Source: an uncultured Lachnospiraceae bacterium (GTDB lineage Bacteria > Bacillota > Clostridia > Lachnospirales > Lachnospiraceae). From it: a stretch of DNA of 33,860 nucleotides. Position 1 is the stretch's first letter. Each line of letters opens with the position of its first letter. A program made the translations under genes and the position numbers. Below the pieces are notes generated by a model that was given only the letters and a program-made list of their open reading frames with translations, was not told where the DNA came from and searched no databases. This document shows positions 31,215-33,860 of this stretch, piece by piece. The DNA is taken from positions 1-33,860 of the forward strand of contig CAJTVD010000044.1 in NCBI GenBank assembly GCA_910579495.1. The letters are read 5' to 3'.

Positions 31215-32071
31215 TCATAACCTCCCACGGCTTTCTTCCAGGTATACTTTTTTCCCGATGATGATCCCTTTGGCATCCGTCCCATGGCCAATGTCACCAG
31301 TTACGGCAATAGGCAAATCTCCCCCTGCGATTTCCTTCACAAGGGTTTCTACTGTTGGTACACACTGCTCCCTCTCCATTTGTGTAAAAGTTCCCAGTAA
31401 AATACCCGCTGCCTTTTTGAATGCCCCCATTTGCTGCAGTTGGCGCAAATAGGTTTCTATCCTGGCCGGATCCCCCCGGCAGCTTTCCAACAATAATATT
31501 TTATCCTGTAAATCCGGCAGAAACTCTGTACCCGCCAGCTTGAGAAAACATCTGATATTTCCCCCTACTATCACTCCGCCCATTTCCTTTTTTTGAAGGA
31601 AACGGTAACGTATCCGGAACAAGTCCTTTCCGCCGCCCAAAAATGTGCCCGCAAAATTTGCCTTCTGTTCTTCCCCATGCCCGGAAATCAGATTCCTTAC
31701 CTGGTACAGGACAGATTCCTTTCCCGTTTTGGCATAAATACCGTTAAGCACTGTTGTCAGGTCACTGTATCCCCAGAGCATTTTGGAACTGCCCGCAATC
31801 ACGCCATAGTCAAGATACGGTAAAATGCCGTTGGCAATATCGCCCCCGGAAATGTCAAATATCCCTTTGATTTCATAGTTGCCGTAAAATCCATAAGCGC
31901 CTGTGCGCGCTCCTTAGCGCCAGCATTATGCCCATCCTCATTTACGTAAATACAATTGCTAAATACCGGGGACAGCCCCATAGACATCAGGGTATTCTCC
32001 AATAATTTGGTTTTCTCATAGGAAGCCCTTCCCAGCCCGTCAGAGCAGCTTACAATTCCAATCTTCTGCAT
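31215..32071 (-). pseudogene. S66 family LD-carboxypeptidase, frameshifted
   Basis: The ATG at 32071 follows AAGGGATAAT. The N-terminal part (MQKIGIVSCSDGLGR, SPVFSNCIYV) reads to MDF and then leaves the family pattern. One base is missing near 31886-31889: restoring one T on the coding strand gives MDFYGNYEIKGIFDISGGDI and joins to AGSSKMLWGYSDLTTVLN, holding the expected nucleophile serine in GYSD. The C-terminal part (VIVGGNIRCFLKLAG, DIGHGTDAKGI) is intact. Intact members cleave L,D-peptide bonds in cell-wall peptides or hydrolyse microcin C-type compounds. A second ATG at 31802 could yield only the C-terminal two-thirds. Either a true pseudogene or a sequencing indel. Confidence 0.85.
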
Positions 32072-32212
32072 ATTATCCCTTCCCAATCATTTTGTCAGGG
32101 AAATCCCTCTCCCTGTCCGCTGTGTCTGTTCCCCCGCAAATTCGCTTACGCAGGAACCCCATTGATATTTTAACACGGGTAAACAAGGTTTTCCATCAAA
32201 TTTTATGGATAC

Positions 32213-32265
32213 AAAAAAAGATATGCCGTTCTTGCAAAATTGCAATAACAGGTCATATCCTTTTT
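32213..32265 (-). terminator. Terminator of yitT
   Basis: AAAAAAAGATATG (32213-32225) pairs with CATATCCTTTTT (32254-32265) with an inner TTGC/GCAA stem. The T-run is on the minus strand after the yitT stop at 32291. Confidence 0.7.
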
Positions 32266-32290
32266 GCACCACCAAAAGCAGCAGAGTAAT

Positions 32291-33151
32291 TTATTCTGTT
32301 GGCCTTTGGTAAAAACTTCCCAATAATTCTTCCGTCCGCAGGGCATTCACAAACGCAATGTCATCCGCTTCCTTCACGGCTTTGATAACGGCCTTGCTTT
32401 CTTCCTTGGATACCACGGAATACACCACATATCTTTCCTGTTCCTCAAAGGAACCTTTGCCATTTAAAATGGTTGCCCCATGGCGGCTTACAATATTAAT
32501 TGCTTTACAGACTTCCTTGGGTTTATTGGTAACAATAAATAAGGTCTGTTTTTGATATCTCTTATAAAGCATATGTAACATCTGGGTTGAAGCATACTGG
32601 TATATGATAGAATAAAGCGCCTTTTCCCAGCCAAATAAAAGTCCTGCCACAAGGATGATCACAACATTAAAAGCCAAAATCAGGTTCCAGGAATCCACCC
32701 CTTTTTTTACTGACAGATACATAGAGATAAAATCCATCCCGCCTGTGGTTGCATTCATAATAAGGCAGACGCTTATAATCACGCCGTTAATTATCCCGCC
32801 AAATATGCTGATCAGCAAAACATCGTCTGTGAAAGCATAGGCTGGCATGGCATCCGTAAGCACACTGGAAAGTACGATCATAAGGCAGGAATATAACGTC
32901 AGCTTTTTCCCTATAAAACGGAATCCTATATAAATAGGAACCGTATTTAACAGCAGGTTGACCAGCGTATATGGCAGGGTAATATTAAAAAACATTTCAA
33001 AAATACTCTGTATCAGTATCGTAAGCCCTGTTACCCCTCCCGGATATAAATCCCCTGCCCGGACAAACATTTTAATGTTTATAGCCATTACCACTGCCGC
33101 TATACAGACAATAAAAATTCTTTTTCCGTCCTTTTTCAAATCAAAAGTCAT
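32291..33151 (-). CDS. yitT: YitT family membrane protein
   Basis: A 286-residue protein with five or six membrane segments followed by a soluble DUF2179 domain (about 200-275: QTLFIVTNKPKEVCKAINIV, GATILNGKGSFEEQER). Features such as GGVTGLTILI and ATTGGMDFISMYL fit the YitT (DUF161) family. The substrate is not established. GGGGGTAAGATACC precedes the ATG. It is the last protein gene before the tRNA cluster, and a terminator follows. Confidence 0.93.
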   Translation of the reverse strand: MTFDLKKDGKRIFIVCIAAVVMAINIKMFVRAGDLYPGGVTGLTILIQSIFEMFFNITLPYTLVNLLLNTVPIYIGFRFIGKKLTLYSCLMIVLSSVLTDAMPAYAFTDDVLLISIFGGIINGVIISVCLIMNATTGGMDFISMYLSVKKGVDSWNLILAFNVVIILVAGLLFGWEKALYSIIYQYASTQMLHMLYKRYQKQTLFIVTNKPKEVCKAINIVSRHGATILNGKGSFEEQERYVVYSVVSKEESKAVIKAVKEADDIAFVNALRTEELLGSFYQRPTE

Positions 33152-33245
33152 GGTATCTTACCCCCGTATATATTCTGCTCTCCTGTTGTAGCAAGCTTCT
33201 ATCACAGGCTTTCATGTAGTAAAGCAATGAAAACTTTTGTGTGAT

Positions 33246-33278
33246 AAAAAAAGGAGAAACGTTCTATCACGTTTCCCC
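33246..33278 (-). terminator. Terminator of the tRNA cluster
   Basis: GGAGAAACGT (33253-33262) pairs with ACGTTTCCCC (33269-33278) with one G-T pair, followed by seven T residues on the minus strand, four bases beyond tRNA-Leu. Confidence 0.8.
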
Positions 33279-33281
33279 AAC

Positions 33282-33367
33282 TGCCGGCGACCGGAATCGA
33301 ACCGGTACGGGAGATTAGTCCCGCAGGATTTTAAGTCCTGTGCGTCTGCCAGTTCCGCCACGCCGGC
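33282..33367 (-). tRNA. tRNA-Leu (anticodon TAA)
   Basis: 86 bases with a 7-base acceptor stem GCCGGCG/CGCCGGC, discriminator A, long variable arm (class II) and anticodon loop CTTAAAA. CCA is not encoded. Confidence 0.95.
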
Positions 33368-33390
33368 ATTATCAATATGAAATTGATTCG

Positions 33391-33463
33391 TGGGACCTAT
33401 AGGGCTCGAACCTATGACCCTCTGCTTGTAAGGCAGATGCTCTCCCAGCTGAGCTAAGATCCC
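33391..33463 (-). tRNA. tRNA-Val (anticodon TAC)
   Basis: 73 bases with acceptor GGGATCT/AGGTCCC (one G-T pair), anticodon loop CTTACAA, T-loop GGTTCGAGCC. CCA is not encoded. Confidence 0.95.
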
Positions 33464-33477
33464 ATATAAAATTTAAA

Positions 33478-33551
33478 CGACCCGGATGGGACTCGAACCC
33501 ACGACCTCCGCCGTGACAGGGCGGCGCTCTAACCAACTGAGCCACCAGGCC
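33478..33551 (-). tRNA. tRNA-Asp (anticodon GTC)
   Basis: 74 bases with acceptor GGCCTGG/CCGGGTC, anticodon stem-loop CCGCC CTGTCAC GGCGG, discriminator G. CCA is not encoded. Confidence 0.95.
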
Positions 33552-33576
33552 AAATATTACCAATAATGAATTTCAG

Positions 33577-33650
33577 TGGACCTTCGGGGACTCGAACCCA
33601 GGACCGACCGGTTATGAGCCGGTTGCTCTAACCAACTGAGCTAAAGGTCC
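33577..33650 (-). tRNA. tRNA-Met (anticodon CAT), elongator type
   Basis: 74 bases with acceptor GGACCTT/AAGGTCC and anticodon loop CTCATAA. It lacks the unpaired first acceptor base and three G-C anticodon pairs of an initiator. An Ile2 tRNA with modified CAT cannot be fully excluded. Confidence 0.9.
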
Positions 33651-33687
33651 ATATGCCCTTGCGGGTCATACAAATGTAAGAAAAACA

Positions 33688-33759
33688 TGACTCCGACGGG
33701 AATCGAACCCGTGTTACCGCCGTGAAAGGGCGATGTCTTGACCGCTTGACCACGGAGCC
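33688..33759 (-). tRNA. tRNA-Glu (anticodon TTC)
   Basis: 72 bases with acceptor GGCTCCG/CGGAGTC, anticodon loop CTTTCAC, T-loop GGTTCGATTCC. Confidence 0.95.
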
Positions 33760-33793
33760 ATTTTAGGTATCAGGGTATTTCTTCTACCCTGAA

Positions 33794-33860
33794 CTCCCCG
33801 AGTAGGGCTCGAACCTACAACAACTCGGTTAACAGCCGAGTGCTCTACCATTGAGCTATC
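33794..33860 (-). tRNA. tRNA-Asn (anticodon GTT), 5' end beyond the window
   Basis: 67 bases visible: D-arm GCTCAATGGTAGAGC, anticodon loop CTGTTAA, T-arm GTAGGTTCGAGCCCTAC, acceptor 3' strand TCGGGGA and discriminator G. The 5' acceptor strand lies past the right edge. Confidence 0.93.

Noticed and set aside
33372..33563. 63-codon minus frame across the tRNA genes
   Set aside because: It is an artefact of reading through tRNA-Val and tRNA-Asp.

Overview
The window looks like chromosome of a Gram-positive anaerobe of the Clostridia, most likely a Lachnospiraceae-type gut bacterium. This is inferred from strong AGGAGG-type ribosome binding sites, the gene families present (long HPF, NlpC/P60 with SH3 repeats, YitT, TipAS-type MerR, AAA/PD-(D/E)XK ATPases) and the tRNA style. 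No species can be assigned from the sequence alone.

Region 1 (1 to about 6900) is the right end of a low-GC integrated element. It holds the 5' part of a DDE transposase gene running off the left edge and a frameshifted HicB-like antitoxin with a canonical A AAA AAG slippery heptamer. Next come a divergent XRE repressor/31-codon gene pair with shared candidate operators, an intact HicB/HicA toxin-antitoxin pair, a 403-aa SHOCT-domain protein, several very small genes, a second XRE regulator and a large serine recombinase at the extreme end. Directly after the recombinase, the sequence becomes the 3' two-thirds of an M23 peptidase gene with no start. The element therefore very probably integrated into that gene, and the junction is near 6873-6901.

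Region 2 (6901-19700) is higher-GC chromosome, mostly on the minus strand. It holds a GT2-GtrA fusion coupled to a large GT-C-like membrane protein, hpf, a cluster of DnaA-box-like sequences, yaaA, a plus-strand cytidine deaminase and a zinc-ribbon membrane protein. It then has a 990-codon open frame that joins an AAA ATPase/PD-(D/E)XK protein to an NhaC antiporter, followed by pcp and an NlpC/P60 SH3 hydrolase.

Region 3 (19700-33280), also minus strand, holds trxB, an SDR and metF as a likely run, then a small conserved protein, GtrA, a TipAS MerR regulator and a cytidylate-kinase-like protein. An operon follows of a DeoR regulator, a type I phosphodiesterase and an OPA-like MFS transporter, probably for an organophosphate. 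It ends with O-acetylhomoserine sulfhydrylase, an AAA/PD-(D/E)XK protein coupled to a frameshifted S66 LD-carboxypeptidase, and YitT. Region 4 (33282-33860) is a minus-strand tRNA cluster: Asn, Glu, Met, Asp, Val, Leu.

The least explained signals are a tandem repeat module seen behind terminators at two distant loci, the in-frame ATPase-antiporter fusion, the DnaA-box cluster away from any dnaA gene, and the AAAAGAGACT operator triplet in the element.
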